Assembly (NCBI GenBank): GCA_022510605.1
Contig: JAFLTB010000003.1
Span: 1 to 64,000, forward strand
DNA length: 64,000 nucleotides
Direction: 5' to 3'
From: Lachnospiraceae bacterium
Lineage (GTDB): Bacteria; Bacillota; Clostridia; Lachnospirales; Lachnospiraceae
In this document: piece by piece, positions 16,495 to 26,458 of the stretch
How positions within the stretch are numbered: the stretch's first letter is position 1
How the letters are laid out: each line of letters starts with the position of its first letter
The notes under the pieces: generated by a model
What the model was told of the DNA's origin: nothing
Database searches by the model: none
Seen by the model: only the letters and a program-made list of their open reading frames with translations
Program-made: the position numbers and the translations under genes

Positions 16495-17496
16495 CTATTC
16501 CTCTGGTTTTTCAATGACAATTTTTCCGTCAACCAACCCAATTTTTACCTTATTTCCACTCATTCCCATCTCTTCCAGCAGTTCTCCCGGAATCTGGACA
16601 CGTCCGGCACGGTCAAGCACGGAAAACTCCTCCTGGGTCTCTTCCTCCTGCCAGTCAATGTCCATGTTTTCCAGTTTTTCCCTGACATCGCTTTTCATAA
16701 TACGTTCACTGCTGGTCTTGCCATCCCGGATGGATACGACACGATTTACCTTTTTCGCCAATTCCTTATCGTGAGTCACGATGACAATGGTAATTCCCAG
16801 TTCTTCATTCAAACGGCGGAACATATCCAGAATATCATCTGCCGTTTTGCGGTCCACGGCTCCTGTAGGCTCGTCAGCCAGTAAAAGCTTGGGATTATTC
16901 GCCAGCGCAATGGCAATGGCCACACGCTGCTGTTCACCGCCGGACAACTGGCTCAGACTGCTGTTTTTGCGGTGTTCCAGACCCACCAGTGTCAGAAGTT
17001 CCATCGCCCTCTGCTTCTTTTCCTCCTCGGAACGGGGCCCCTCCTTCCCTTCCATAAACAGCATCGGCGTCATGACATTCTCCCACGCCGACAAATAAGG
17101 AAGCAGATTTCTGGCATTATTCTGCCAGACAAACCCCACGGTACTGCGCTTGTATTCCACCAATTCCTCCTCGGACATCTGGAACAGGTTACGGCCGTCC
17201 ACATAGAGTTTCCCTGCCGAGGGCCGGTCAAGACCGCCAATCATATTCAGAAAAGTGGATTTTCCACTGCCGCTGTTACCGATAATCGCCATCAGTTCAC
17301 CGCGTTTGACTGTCAAATCCAGCCCCTGTAAAGCCAGCACCTCAATATCCTTCGTCTTATAAATTTTTACCAGACTGTCGCACTCAATCATAACATCCTC
17401 CGGCACGGCAAGGTCAGGCTCCTGCTGTTCCGTAACCCGGTCCGCCTCCCGGAGACTCCAGATTTTCTGCGCCTTTTCCTTCAGGTTAATCTTCAT
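16495..17496 (-). CDS. ABC transporter ATPase with C-terminal AbrB-like domain
   Basis: The 333-residue protein is an ABC ATPase of the MacB/LolD type. Walker A is GNSGSGKST, the signature is [12 protein letters not shown], and Walker B is LLLADEPTGAVD. Unlike its 227-residue partner it carries about 85 extra C-terminal residues, ending in a segment that reads DRAGRVQIPGELLEEMGM...KIGLVDGKIVIEKP. This matches the AbrB/MazE swapped-hairpin pattern of a G-x-V/I-x-I-P turn followed by KV.I...G.I.I. The domain could bind DNA or dimerise the ATPase. It is the last gene of the BlaI-controlled operon and overlaps the preceding ATPase gene by 11 bp. Confidence 0.85.
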   Translation of the reverse strand: MKINLKEKAQKIWSLREADRVTEQQEPDLAVPEDVMIECDSLVKIYKTKDIEVLALQGLDLTVKRGELMAIIGNSGSGKSTFLNMIGGLDRPSAGKLYVDGRNLFQMSEEELVEYKRSTVGFVWQNNARNLLPYLSAWENVMTPMLFMEGKEGPRSEEEKKQRAMELLTLVGLEHRKNSSLSQLSGGEQQRVAIAIALANNPKLLLADEPTGAVDRKTADDILDMFRRLNEELGITIVIVTHDKELAKKVNRVVSIRDGKTSSERIMKSDVREKLENMDIDWQEEETQEEFSVLDRAGRVQIPGELLEEMGMSGNKVKIGLVDGKIVIEKPEE

Positions 17497-18166
17497 CTGC
17501 TATCTCACCATCCTCAATGTGATAGATACAATCGGCAATTTCCATCAAGCCGGTATCATGGGTAGTCATAACAATGGTTACACCCTGGGTTTCCACCAGT
17601 TCCCGGAATATTTTCATAATTTGCAGTCCGGTATTGCTGTCCAGTTCCGCTGTGGGCTCATCGGCAAAAATAATTTTCGGTTTATGGGCAATGGCCCGGG
17701 CAATGGCCACACGCTGCTGCTCACCGCCGGAAAGTTCCTGGGGCATATGGTGCATACGGGAGCCAAGCCCCACTAACTTCAGACATTCTTCTGTCCGTTT
17801 TTTCCGGTTTCCCTTATAACCGGCCAGCCGCAGGACAAATTCCACATTTTCATAAGCCGTCATCATGGGAATCAGTGCCACTGACTGAAAGACAAAACCA
17901 ATCTGGGTCTTTCGTATCTTCTCCCGCTCATGCTCCGGCATATTTTCAATCGGCACGTCCTGAAACATAATACTGCCGCTTTTCGGGTAATCCAAGGCAC
18001 TGAGAAGATTCATCAGCGTCGTTTTTCCTGAACCGGAACGTCCGCGGAGTATCGTCAGTTGCCCCGTCGGTATATGGACGTTAATGTTTTTCAAAACCAC
18101 TAACTCTTTCCCTCCTGCCACCGGGAAACTCTGGATGACATCATGGGTCTCAATTATATTTTCCAT
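17486..18166 (-). CDS. ABC transporter ATPase (MacB/LolD type)
   Basis: The 226-residue ATPase has Walker [10 protein letters not shown], signature [14 protein letters not shown] and Walker [13 protein letters not shown]. The ATG at 18166 lies 7 bp after GGGAGG; the longer frame starting at 18205 has no site and overlaps the permease gene. It presumably pairs with the FtsX-type permease upstream and forms a heterodimer or alternates with the AbrB-tailed ATPase downstream. Such systems extrude peptides or lipids, or act mechanically on envelope proteins. Confidence 0.92.
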   Translation of the reverse strand: MENIIETHDVIQSFPVAGGKELVVLKNINVHIPTGQLTILRGRSGSGKTTLMNLLSALDYPKSGSIMFQDVPIENMPEHEREKIRKTQIGFVFQSVALIPMMTAYENVEFVLRLAGYKGNRKKRTEECLKLVGLGSRMHHMPQELSGGEQQRVAIARAIAHKPKIIFADEPTAELDSNTGLQIMKIFRELVETQGVTIVMTTHDTGLMEIADCIYHIEDGEIADED

Positions 18167-18194
18167 CGCTTTTCCTCCCTCTATAAACAGGTCA

Positions 18195-21017
18195 TCAATC
18201 CTCACCCAGCTTCAACGCCTGGGAAATATTGATTCGGCTGATCAGTTTTCCTAACACTACCATACAGATTACAATGACAATTCCAATAATACTAAACAGC
18301 CGTATCATATCCAATGCCTGATACACTACCTGCAGCGGTACCGCCTGGTCGGTGGAGGCATAGAAAATCTGTACCAGCGGCACAAACAGGTTCGAGGCCA
18401 GAATCCCCAGAAATGTACCTATCAAAATGGAGAGCCCGGAACTGAATATCTGCTCGTTCACCAACATCTGGATAATTTCCTTTTTCGTCATTCCCATGGC
18501 CCGGAACACACCGAAGAGAAGTTCCCTCTGGCGAATGGACAAAATCCAGTAAATAAGAAATCCCGTGCAGCACAGTATCAAAATCACAATAAAACTCATG
18601 GTAAGAATGCCGTTGGTCCCCTGGAACAAAGCGTCGTTTTTCACATCCACCAGTTTAGCAGACACATCATCAAAGGTCACATAGGTGACATTGTTTTCTT
18701 CTGCGTAGTCGTAAATAAACTGGGAGGAGCCATCGGCCTTTAGCCAGACCTGATATGGCTTTACGCCAAAGGATTGCTGGACAACCGACAAATTCGCAAT
18801 AATCAGAAAGTTCTCTGTAGTAACCAGCGTATCCTCCTTATTCAGTTCATGGGTATTCTGAATATATCCGGGAAAATAATCCACAAAACCGTAGACAACT
18901 CCCGTCAGGCTGTTCCCATCCTCATTGCTGTAGGTTATCTCATCCCCCAGCTGCACACTGTGCTTCGAGTGAAAGTTACTGCTGAGCAGTATCGCATTGG
19001 CATTGGAAGCCATGGAGTTCAGATAGTAGTTAATATGAACAGGAAGCAGGGTATTATCAAAGGATGTCACCGTCTCCCCAAAGTTTTTGGTATCAATGGC
19101 CATCAGTGAGGTGGATACATCGTTTCCCCGGCTGCTCCGGTCAAGAGAGGTAGTAATCTCCCCCTCTCTATATACCTTTGTGGCATGAGTAACCCCCTCC
19201 ATATTTTCATAGACGGAAAAATCCGGCTCGACATAAACCAGTTCCAGTTCCGGATTGTCCGCTACAAAGGCCGAGTTATCCTCCCATTTCTCCTGCAGAA
19301 TTAAATCCGTACCATTCTCATAACGGATATTGCTTTCGGAGTTGGATAAAATGGTTCTGGCCACCGTAGCATTAAAAATACCCAATGACACCGTCAACAT
19401 CAAAAACACCATCATAAAGCTCTGCTTTCCCTTTGTCCGGAGTATCTGAAGAAAGGAGGCAAAGAAGGACGGTTTCCATCTCTTTTTCCCAATCAGATAC
19501 ACAAGCCGGATAAGAAGGGGCTGAATCCGCAGGGCCACCAGACTGGCACTGATAATAAACAGAGAGGAGCAGATAAATAAAAATGGGTCTAAGGATTCTC
19601 CCTCCAGCATCTGGGTCATCAGCGTATCCTCTCTCTGGGTAAAGGTATATAGTCCATACAGAGACACCAGTAACAAAAGTACATCCAGATATACTCTCTG
19701 GAAAATATTTCTCTTCTTTCTGTTCTTGTGCTTTACATTGACAATGGACACATTGGACTCTTTAAACACCGGCAGAACCATGAAGGCAATGGAGGCCGCC
19801 ATGGCTCCCAGCATATAGAGAAATACAGCCGGTGACAATGATATATGCAGCGCCTTCCTCTGTATAAATTCCAAAAAACCATTGGTGGAGCCTAATGCCT
19901 TGCAGAGAAAATATCCCAGTGGCAGTCCCACTACAGCACTGATGACAGACAGGATGAAGGACTGCAAAAGATAAATGAGCAATATCTGCTTTTTACTGGA
20001 ACCCCGGCTCTTTAGCAGGGCAATTTCGTTCTGCTCCAAATCCAGCATCTGTCGGGAAATCATGAAAATAAATGCTAACAGTAACGCCAGCACTGGAAAC
20101 TGCAAAATTAAAAGGGTCGTAGTCACCTTTTTTGCCGCTGTCTGGTATTCGTTAAGCACGGTCAGATAATCCGGCTCCAGTACATTGGCAGAATAACTGG
20201 CTGAGGTCTCGGCAATCATATTCTGGGTTTCCTGTACCAGACTATCCACCTGGGATGCCTCCAACTGATTGTAGTCAAAAATCATATACCAGTCTGTGGT
20301 TATATCATACTCCTGATGTTCCAAATTGATAAAGGTTTCCTCAAACACCTGCGGGGAAATAAAGACCTCCATGTAATAATCGGAAGGGGAATTGACCCAG
20401 TAGGTGTCCTCTTCCTCGCTGTTGCTAAACACACCTACGATTTTTATCCGGGGGGAAATTTCACTGCCCTCTCCAAATTTCTTTAACTCCAGCTCATCTC
20501 CCACAACCAGATTCAGTTTGGACAGAGCGCGCTGGCTGACAATCCCCTCCAGAACACCGTCTGCCCCTGTCTGATTCTGATATATCTCTCCCGACATCAT
20601 GGTAATGTGATTTTCCAAATCCGACAGGGAGGCAAGACGCAGGGTCTTAGAGAGGGAGGATGTACCCCGGGCCTCAACAAAATTACCTCTGGTCTTGGAG
20701 GTCTCATGGAATGTGACCAGTGCTGTCTGCTCCACATCCAGACGCTCAGCCGCTCCTTCTGCCATGGTCTGCAGGTTCTGGTATTCCTGTTCTTCCCCCT
20801 CCCGGCCTTTCATGGTGGACTCAAACGTCAGCACTCCCGGATTGGCATTTTCCTCCTGAATATAGGAATTTATCTTGGAGAACAGAGTCTTTTGCAATGC
20901 CGCATTCTGATACATCGGATTGCTGCTGGCAATAGCCACCAGAAGAATATTTCCAATCAGAAGGCTGATTACCATCCACTTCTTATGAAGAAGTTTCTGT
21001 TTTATAAACCGTATCAT
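18195..21017 (-). CDS. FtsX/MacB-type ABC transporter permease
   Basis: The 940-residue protein has one N-terminal membrane helix (about 13-32), a long extracellular domain to about residue 300, a block of membrane helices (about 300-530), a second extracellular domain, and three helices at the C-terminus. The FtsX signatures LEQNEIALLKSRGSSKKQI and RQRELLFGVFRAMGMTKKEI occur once in each half. This double-FtsX arrangement is typical of Firmicute macrolide or bacteriocin exporters. It follows the third adaptor gene by 15 bp. The substrate cannot be read from sequence. Confidence 0.88.
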   Translation of the reverse strand: MIRFIKQKLLHKKWMVISLLIGNILLVAIASSNPMYQNAALQKTLFSKINSYIQEENANPGVLTFESTMKGREGEEQEYQNLQTMAEGAAERLDVEQTALVTFHETSKTRGNFVEARGTSSLSKTLRLASLSDLENHITMMSGEIYQNQTGADGVLEGIVSQRALSKLNLVVGDELELKKFGEGSEISPRIKIVGVFSNSEEEDTYWVNSPSDYYMEVFISPQVFEETFINLEHQEYDITTDWYMIFDYNQLEASQVDSLVQETQNMIAETSASYSANVLEPDYLTVLNEYQTAAKKVTTTLLILQFPVLALLLAFIFMISRQMLDLEQNEIALLKSRGSSKKQILLIYLLQSFILSVISAVVGLPLGYFLCKALGSTNGFLEFIQRKALHISLSPAVFLYMLGAMAASIAFMVLPVFKESNVSIVNVKHKNRKKRNIFQRVYLDVLLLLVSLYGLYTFTQREDTLMTQMLEGESLDPFLFICSSLFIISASLVALRIQPLLIRLVYLIGKKRWKPSFFASFLQILRTKGKQSFMMVFLMLTVSLGIFNATVARTILSNSESNIRYENGTDLILQEKWEDNSAFVADNPELELVYVEPDFSVYENMEGVTHATKVYREGEITTSLDRSSRGNDVSTSLMAIDTKNFGETVTSFDNTLLPVHINYYLNSMASNANAILLSSNFHSKHSVQLGDEITYSNEDGNSLTGVVYGFVDYFPGYIQNTHELNKEDTLVTTENFLIIANLSVVQQSFGVKPYQVWLKADGSSQFIYDYAEENNVTYVTFDDVSAKLVDVKNDALFQGTNGILTMSFIVILILCCTGFLIYWILSIRQRELLFGVFRAMGMTKKEIIQMLVNEQIFSSGLSILIGTFLGILASNLFVPLVQIFYASTDQAVPLQVVYQALDMIRLFSIIGIVIVICMVVLGKLISRINISQALKLGED

Positions 21018-21032
21018 ATCTGCCTCTCCCTT

Positions 21033-22160
21033 CTACTGTTTCAGAATGGCTAATGTCTGGCCCTCTTCTACTCCCTGATTTACCAGATAACAGTCACTCT
21101 TGTTGTAATTACTGACAATATAGCGTTTGTGCAGTTTACCATTTTCCACCAGCATAACATACAATCGTACACCATCATCCAAAGTCTCTTCGTAGACTGC
21201 GTCAGGCTCCACCATCAGTGCGTCGTCAATACGCAGGGTCACACCGGTGACATAAATGTTGTATTTCTTAAATGGGTATTTCTTCATGTCACTGTCAGAC
21301 ACCTGAACCAGCTGTCCCTCGGTACCTTCGTCCTCCACGCCCGATAGATTGCTGGTGGAAATTACTTTTCCCTTTACATTGTACTTTATTTCCTCCTGGG
21401 TAGGGCCCAGGCCAATATCTACTGTCATATTATAAAGGAACTGCCCCTCGTCTTCACCGGTCTGTATGAGAAATTTCTTTTCATTGCGGATTTTCATCAG
21501 TACCTCGCCGGTAACCGACGTGCCATCAAATTCTCCTGCGGATACCGGCCGAACCACTGTGCCGGAATAGGGAGATTTGAGATTGGTTTTATTCTGCTTG
21601 CTCACCAGCTCGTTATACTCCTTTTCCTGCTGCCGCACTTCCTTGCCTGAATCCACTGCCTGTTTGTATTCCTTTTTCAGTTTTTGGAGTTCAATGCGGG
21701 CAATCCGCTTTTCCGCTTCCCCTGTCATTCCCTGGATGGATTTTTCCATGGCAAGCACTTCACTCTGTTTACCCCTTACCATAGATTCATACTGGGATTT
21801 TGCCTGGTCTAACAACAGCTTCCGTTTTTCCAGGGAGGCCTTGGAAGTATGGATATGGTATACCGCAATGACATCCCCCTTCTTTACCTTCTGCCCATGT
21901 TTCACAAGTACTTTATCCAGATAGGCATTCTCCTCATCCAACGATACCTCATTTTCGTCAGTATAGTACAGGCTTCCGGTGGCGGCCACCGTATCTTTAT
22001 ACGTGCCTTTTTTTACCGTAGTGGTTTTGAAAGCCTCCTCCTGCTCTGCCACATCATCTCCCTGGTAGAGCAGAAGCTCACCGGTCTGTACTGTCTCTGC
22101 GCACCCGGTAAGCAGGACGCCGCACAGAAGCAGAACTGCTGTTTTTCTAATCCTGGACAT
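21033..22160 (-). CDS. HlyD/MacA-type adaptor lipoprotein 3
   Basis: The 375-residue product begins with a lipoprotein signal (LLLCGVLLTGCAE), so it is lipid-anchored outside the membrane. It has a beta-barrel/lipoyl half (VKHGQKVKKGDVIAVYHI), a coiled-coil hairpin from about residue 105 to 185 and the returning lipoyl half (LKSPYSGTVVRPVSAGEF), as in MacA-like adaptors. The start at 22160 was preferred over one three codons upstream because GGAG would otherwise be too close. It overlaps the end of adaptor 2 by 14 bp and immediately precedes the permease gene. Confidence 0.87.
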   Translation of the reverse strand: MSRIRKTAVLLLCGVLLTGCAETVQTGELLLYQGDDVAEQEEAFKTTTVKKGTYKDTVAATGSLYYTDENEVSLDEENAYLDKVLVKHGQKVKKGDVIAVYHIHTSKASLEKRKLLLDQAKSQYESMVRGKQSEVLAMEKSIQGMTGEAEKRIARIELQKLKKEYKQAVDSGKEVRQQEKEYNELVSKQNKTNLKSPYSGTVVRPVSAGEFDGTSVTGEVLMKIRNEKKFLIQTGEDEGQFLYNMTVDIGLGPTQEEIKYNVKGKVISTSNLSGVEDEGTEGQLVQVSDSDMKKYPFKKYNIYVTGVTLRIDDALMVEPDAVYEETLDDGVRLYVMLVENGKLHKRYIVSNYNKSDCYLVNQGVEEGQTLAILKQ

Positions 22161-23277
22161 AGACCACATCTCCTTCCTCTACCCCAGTCAAAAGCTGGGT
22201 ATAGGCATCGGTGACCGTCCCCGTTGTTACATTGGTCCGCTTCTTGACACTGCCTTCCATAAGATACACATAACTTTCCTGTTTGCCCCGGAATACCGCA
22301 TTGCTTGGCACCACCAGGGCATCCTTCGCCGTATCACTGTAAAAGTCAATGGTGGCGGAATCCCCCACCGTAAGACTTACCTCGTCCTCAAAATCAAACC
22401 AGGAGTTTTTCGGCTTCTGGCCCATCTCAATTTCCAACTGGGTGAATTCCTGTTCTTCCTTCTTTACCCGGTACTGCTTTCCGTTGACCGTAGCCATATA
22501 GCTGCTGGCGGCCCCCAGCACAGCGTTTCCAATAAACTCCGTCTGGATTCGGGGCTTTTCCATATCTGCCACCCGGATGGCAGTAGTGCCTCCCTGTACC
22601 ATATAGCCACTCCCTCCGGCAGTGGAAATCACTTCCCCGTTTACCGGGGATATCAGTTTACTCTCCCTGGTCTGGGTCTGGGCCTCGGCAATGTCCTCCC
22701 GCAGATGTTTGATTTCCAGCGCCTGGCTTTCTTTTTGCTGCTTCAGCCGCAGCTCTGCCAGCTTAATGTCCTCCTGCTTTTCCTGTATCTGCTTTTGCAG
22801 ACTCTTTTTCTGCTTTTTATTTGAAGTGTTTTTCACCTGCTTTTTCAACTGGGACACTTCCTCCTGCATCCGTTGTATCTCATATCGGGAGATGTCATTG
22901 GCATCTTTATTCTCTGCCTGTTTCTCCTTTAACTGCTTCTGCAGTTTCTTCACACTGCTGTCTACACTGGTCAGCGTCGCCAGTACCTGTCCTTTTTTTA
23001 CTTTATCCCCAGGGCTCACCTTCATTTCACCGATGTTTCCAGAATTGACAAAGTACAGGTCCTTTATCTCCGGGACAATCTGCCCCTGATAAGAATCCAC
23101 ACCGCTTAAATCCATCTTTTTTACTGTGGTCGTATCCACGTCTACCCCCACTGGCTCGATTAGTTCCGGTGCTTCTTCTACCTCTTCGCGTCCTCCACAG
23201 CCAGTGGCCAGACATATCACCAGCAGGGCTGTAAGCACAATCCGGAGCGGTCTTTTTTTCCAACTATGCAGTCTCAA
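22147..23277 (-). CDS. HlyD/MacA-type adaptor lipoprotein 2
   Basis: This 376-residue paralogue has a lipobox (LLVICLATGCGG), a lipoyl half with VSPGDKVKKGQVLATL, a Lys/Gln-rich coiled coil at about residues 105-205 (the longest of the three) and a closing segment SPVNGEVISTAGGSGYM. The C-terminal barrel ends with GVEEGDVVYVQD. It lies between adaptors 1 and 3 in the operon, and all three are divergent enough to be ancient duplicates rather than recent copies. Confidence 0.87.
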   Translation of the reverse strand: MRLHSWKKRPLRIVLTALLVICLATGCGGREEVEEAPELIEPVGVDVDTTTVKKMDLSGVDSYQGQIVPEIKDLYFVNSGNIGEMKVSPGDKVKKGQVLATLTSVDSSVKKLQKQLKEKQAENKDANDISRYEIQRMQEEVSQLKKQVKNTSNKKQKKSLQKQIQEKQEDIKLAELRLKQQKESQALEIKHLREDIAEAQTQTRESKLISPVNGEVISTAGGSGYMVQGGTTAIRVADMEKPRIQTEFIGNAVLGAASSYMATVNGKQYRVKKEEQEFTQLEIEMGQKPKNSWFDFEDEVSLTVGDSATIDFYSDTAKDALVVPSNAVFRGKQESYVYLMEGSVKKRTNVTTGTVTDAYTQLLTGVEEGDVVYVQD

Positions 23278-23305
23278 ATCAAAATCTCCTTTCTCTATCC
23301 TGGCA

Positions 23306-24340
23306 TCAGTTTGTAATTACCTGTTCGTTTTCCTGAAGGCCATCTGTAATCTCCACCAGATTATCTATCTGTTCTCCAACGGTTACCTCCCGTATGGTCT
23401 TGACACCATTTTCATCCTCTACATATACCACCTTTTTACCTCCCATATCATATACCAGGGAAGCCGGCAGATATAGTACATCCTTTTTCTCCTTCAAAAT
23501 CAGTTCCAATATTCCCGAAGCGCCGTTTTTCAAAGAAAGTTCACTGCCGGGATAAAAATAAATGAGATTCTTTTCCCAACTCTTTTCCGCTTTGGCCCGG
23601 TACTGCTGTCCTCCGACAGTAATGATGACTTCCTGCCCTTTCTTAAACTGAGAAGCGTAGGGGGTTTTCGCCCGGAAACGGTTCCTTTTTTTACCCTGAA
23701 CCACCACCAGCACATCATCTTCTGTAGCATATCCGCCATCAAAGGAGTGGTCTACCTTGGTAACCGTACCGTCAATATCTGAGGTGACATTATTTTCCTG
23801 GATTTCCTCTTTGGCAGATTGTAAATCCAGCCGCGCTAATTTCAGACTGGACTGGCAGTTTTTAATCTGAGAGTCGTACTGGGAACGGATATTGTCTTTC
23901 TGTTTTTTGCTTCCGCCCAGCTTATCCAGCTTCTTAAGCTCCTGCTCCCGCATCTGTTTCGCCTGCCGGATTTGCAGTTCCAGACTTTCAATCTGTCGTT
24001 CAGAGGATTTTATTGTCCGCTCCTGCTCTGCCAGATAGTTCTGAACCAGTACATCCCCCACTTCCACCTTCTGACCCTTTTTTACAGCCACTTTCTTAAT
24101 GCGGTACCCAGTCCCCTCTCCTGTGGTTTCCAACCGGTTAGTTCCCTGATAGGTTACGGTTATGGTCTCCTTCTGCACCATATCCCCCCGTACCAGTGTA
24201 TACTTGTTATAATCGTTTCCTTCATATTCCCTTACTACCGGAGCCGCATCAAATTCCTCCTCCGTTGGCAAAATACTACAGGAACACAGCATACAGCCGG
24301 ATAGCAGCAACCCACATACTCGTATCATCTGCCTTCTCAT
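23306..24340 (-). CDS. HlyD/MacA-type adaptor lipoprotein 1
   Basis: This 344-residue protein has a lipobox (LLLSGCMLCSCS), a lipoyl half with VKKGQKVEVGDVLVQNY, a coiled coil at about residues 110-185 and the closing segment SDIDGTVTKVDHSFDGGY. A membrane-proximal beta domain ends with GLQENEQVITN. It starts only 6 bp after the BlaR1-type gene, which ties the export genes to that sensor. Confidence 0.86.
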   Translation of the reverse strand: MRRQMIRVCGLLLSGCMLCSCSILPTEEEFDAAPVVREYEGNDYNKYTLVRGDMVQKETITVTYQGTNRLETTGEGTGYRIKKVAVKKGQKVEVGDVLVQNYLAEQERTIKSSERQIESLELQIRQAKQMREQELKKLDKLGGSKKQKDNIRSQYDSQIKNCQSSLKLARLDLQSAKEEIQENNVTSDIDGTVTKVDHSFDGGYATEDDVLVVVQGKKRNRFRAKTPYASQFKKGQEVIITVGGQQYRAKAEKSWEKNLIYFYPGSELSLKNGASGILELILKEKKDVLYLPASLVYDMGGKKVVYVEDENGVKTIREVTVGEQIDNLVEITDGLQENEQVITN

Positions 24341-24346
24341 TCTGCT

Positions 24347-26458
24347 TCATCCTTTCTCATAATAAAAAACACTTTCGTTGTAATACGTCTCCAATAGCGT
24401 CTCCTCCTCATTGCCATAGGAGATATAAAACCGGTCTCTGTCAATCATCTGAACCCACGCAATCTGAATCGAATTGATTAATATAGGGTGTTCTTCTCCG
24501 CTGAACAACTGCTGGATTTCCACCTGCGGCTTTGTTGTATTCAGGTAGATTACTCCAGAAGAACAGGCCAGTATTATCTCTCCTTCTATAACATCCATGG
24601 CCGCTTTCTCATCCTTTTTCGTAAAATATTCTGACAGGGCAATGGTCTTTGTCTCATTGAAATTATTGTCATATACTCCGATTTCCTTTGTGCCGTTGTT
24701 ATAAATATAAATATTTTCCCTGTCTGCTGCATAAACCGTCCCCAGAGAGGCATCTTCCTCCGCCAGCAGATTTCCTTCCTCATCAAAGGTGGCATAATAC
24801 AGTTTTTTCTTTTTATAAGATACCACAAAGATTGTACCATCTTCCTGAATGGTAAAATCCCGTATTTTCCCCGGCACCGTAACCTTTGCCACCGGTTTTT
24901 GCACCTTTCCGCCAATATCAAACTGACAGATTTCCCCGGTCTGTTCCGGTTCATCCTCATAGTCCATCTCCAGTTTTCTGTCTTCCCTGAGCCCATACAG
25001 CGTATCCTGTCCATGATAGCCGATTTGTTCCAAAACAGTAAAGACGGCATCCTTCTTTTTTTTGCCCGCACTCCGTTCTTCATCATAGGAATTATCCAGG
25101 TAATACTGGTACTCATCTGACCAGATTTTTTCAGCGGGAGTATAATATTGATTCATGTAAGCCACCCATTGGTTGGCCTGCTCCATGTCCAGCTCTTCAA
25201 TTGGTTCGTCAGGATACATTATCGCATGGTCCCAGACCTGCAGACGGCCTTCAGCATCCACATCCATATATCCATCCTTGTGCAGAACACCCAGCATCAC
25301 AATTTGCTGTTCACGGTAGCCGGTCTCGCCAGATAGTGTCTCCTGCCCTTTATCCGCCACCTGGTCTGAGGCACAGCCGGCAAGCAGGGCTGATACAATC
25401 AGGCTCATGCATAACAGAGCTGCCAAAAAACGGTGATTTTTCTTTTTTTGCATATTATTAAAAAATCTTTCTTTTAACATATAACTCCCTCCCGATAAGG
25501 CGCTGGAAAATGCAAAAACACCAGATACTCCTCTATAGGCTGCATTCTCCGCATGACGTAAAATTACACGGTTATATGCCAGCCTTTCCTCTTTGTTCAA
25601 CTGGCGGACGACCCTTTCGTCACAGTGAAATTCCATATCATGATAAATGGCACGTCTCATGATATGAACCAGCGGATTGAACCAGTGAAGAGCACTGACC
25701 AGGCAAAGAAGTGCCCTGAGCCGATTGTCCTGATTGGCAATGTGCCCTTCCTCATGCCGCAAAATCATGTCCCATTCCCGGTTGTCATATTCCAAATCCG
25801 GCACAATGATTCTATTTTGGCAAATCCCCAGAACCATGGGCACGCGTACAAACTGGCAGCGATAGACAAATCTCCTTCTTCTGCCCTCTCCGGAATCAAT
25901 AAACACCTTCTGGCTGTGGCGCAGAATCCGCCGTCTTGCAATCCCGTATGCCAGCAGATTCCAGAGCAGATAACATACTATGCCCGCTATCCAGAGCATC
26001 GGCAGTCCGCTCCGAATCACTTTCTGCAGCATAACCTTTCCCGTTGGTATCTGGTATGGAATATTATAATTTCTTATCTCTATCGTCTGTCCCTGCTCAT
26101 TTTCCTGCTGGTAATACCATAAGGGATTATCCTGTTTTATATAGAATCCGCTGCCAGACCATCCTCCGGCCAGACCATCACTCCTATTGCCACTACTCCC
26201 CATATAACTGCCGGCATTCCTCTGGGTGTCCTGCCAGACCGCTTCGTTCTCCCAACCCTTTCCTGCGCCCAGATATTCTATATTCATACCCTCCACCCAA
26301 TGAAATGGAAATAACAGGCAGCCTGCCAGAACCAGCCACAGCCCCATGCGTATATTCATTTTTCCATTCCTTCTCCACCATTTTCCACTGGCTGACACAA
26401 GCAAAATCACTGGCGTCATACAAGCGGAAAGACTGGCATATCGAATCAGCCACTCCAT
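24347..26458 (-). CDS. BlaR1/MecR1-type M56 membrane metallopeptidase with propeller-like sensor
   Basis: The 703-residue protein has four membrane segments in its first half and the M56 zinc motif HEEGH (in LRHEEGHIANQDNRL), followed by the downstream E-x-HCDE motif. After the peptidase domain comes a helix that looks like a lipoprotein signal (LLCMSLIVSALLAGCASD). The C-terminal 320 residues form a repetitive beta-rich domain with DGTIFVV, ENIYIYNNG and GVIYLNTT strands, suggesting a propeller. There is no penicillin-binding sensor domain. Known relatives cleave a BlaI-type repressor on signal. The ATG overlaps the repressor stop as TGATG; a GTG one codon earlier is also possible. Confidence 0.85.
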   Translation of the reverse strand: MEWLIRYASLSACMTPVILLVSASGKWWRRNGKMNIRMGLWLVLAGCLLFPFHWVEGMNIEYLGAGKGWENEAVWQDTQRNAGSYMGSSGNRSDGLAGGWSGSGFYIKQDNPLWYYQQENEQGQTIEIRNYNIPYQIPTGKVMLQKVIRSGLPMLWIAGIVCYLLWNLLAYGIARRRILRHSQKVFIDSGEGRRRRFVYRCQFVRVPMVLGICQNRIIVPDLEYDNREWDMILRHEEGHIANQDNRLRALLCLVSALHWFNPLVHIMRRAIYHDMEFHCDERVVRQLNKEERLAYNRVILRHAENAAYRGVSGVFAFSSALSGGSYMLKERFFNNMQKKKNHRFLAALLCMSLIVSALLAGCASDQVADKGQETLSGETGYREQQIVMLGVLHKDGYMDVDAEGRLQVWDHAIMYPDEPIEELDMEQANQWVAYMNQYYTPAEKIWSDEYQYYLDNSYDEERSAGKKKKDAVFTVLEQIGYHGQDTLYGLREDRKLEMDYEDEPEQTGEICQFDIGGKVQKPVAKVTVPGKIRDFTIQEDGTIFVVSYKKKKLYYATFDEEGNLLAEEDASLGTVYAADRENIYIYNNGTKEIGVYDNNFNETKTIALSEYFTKKDEKAAMDVIEGEIILACSSGVIYLNTTKPQVEIQQLFSGEEHPILINSIQIAWVQMIDRDRFYISYGNEEETLLETYYNESVFYYEKG

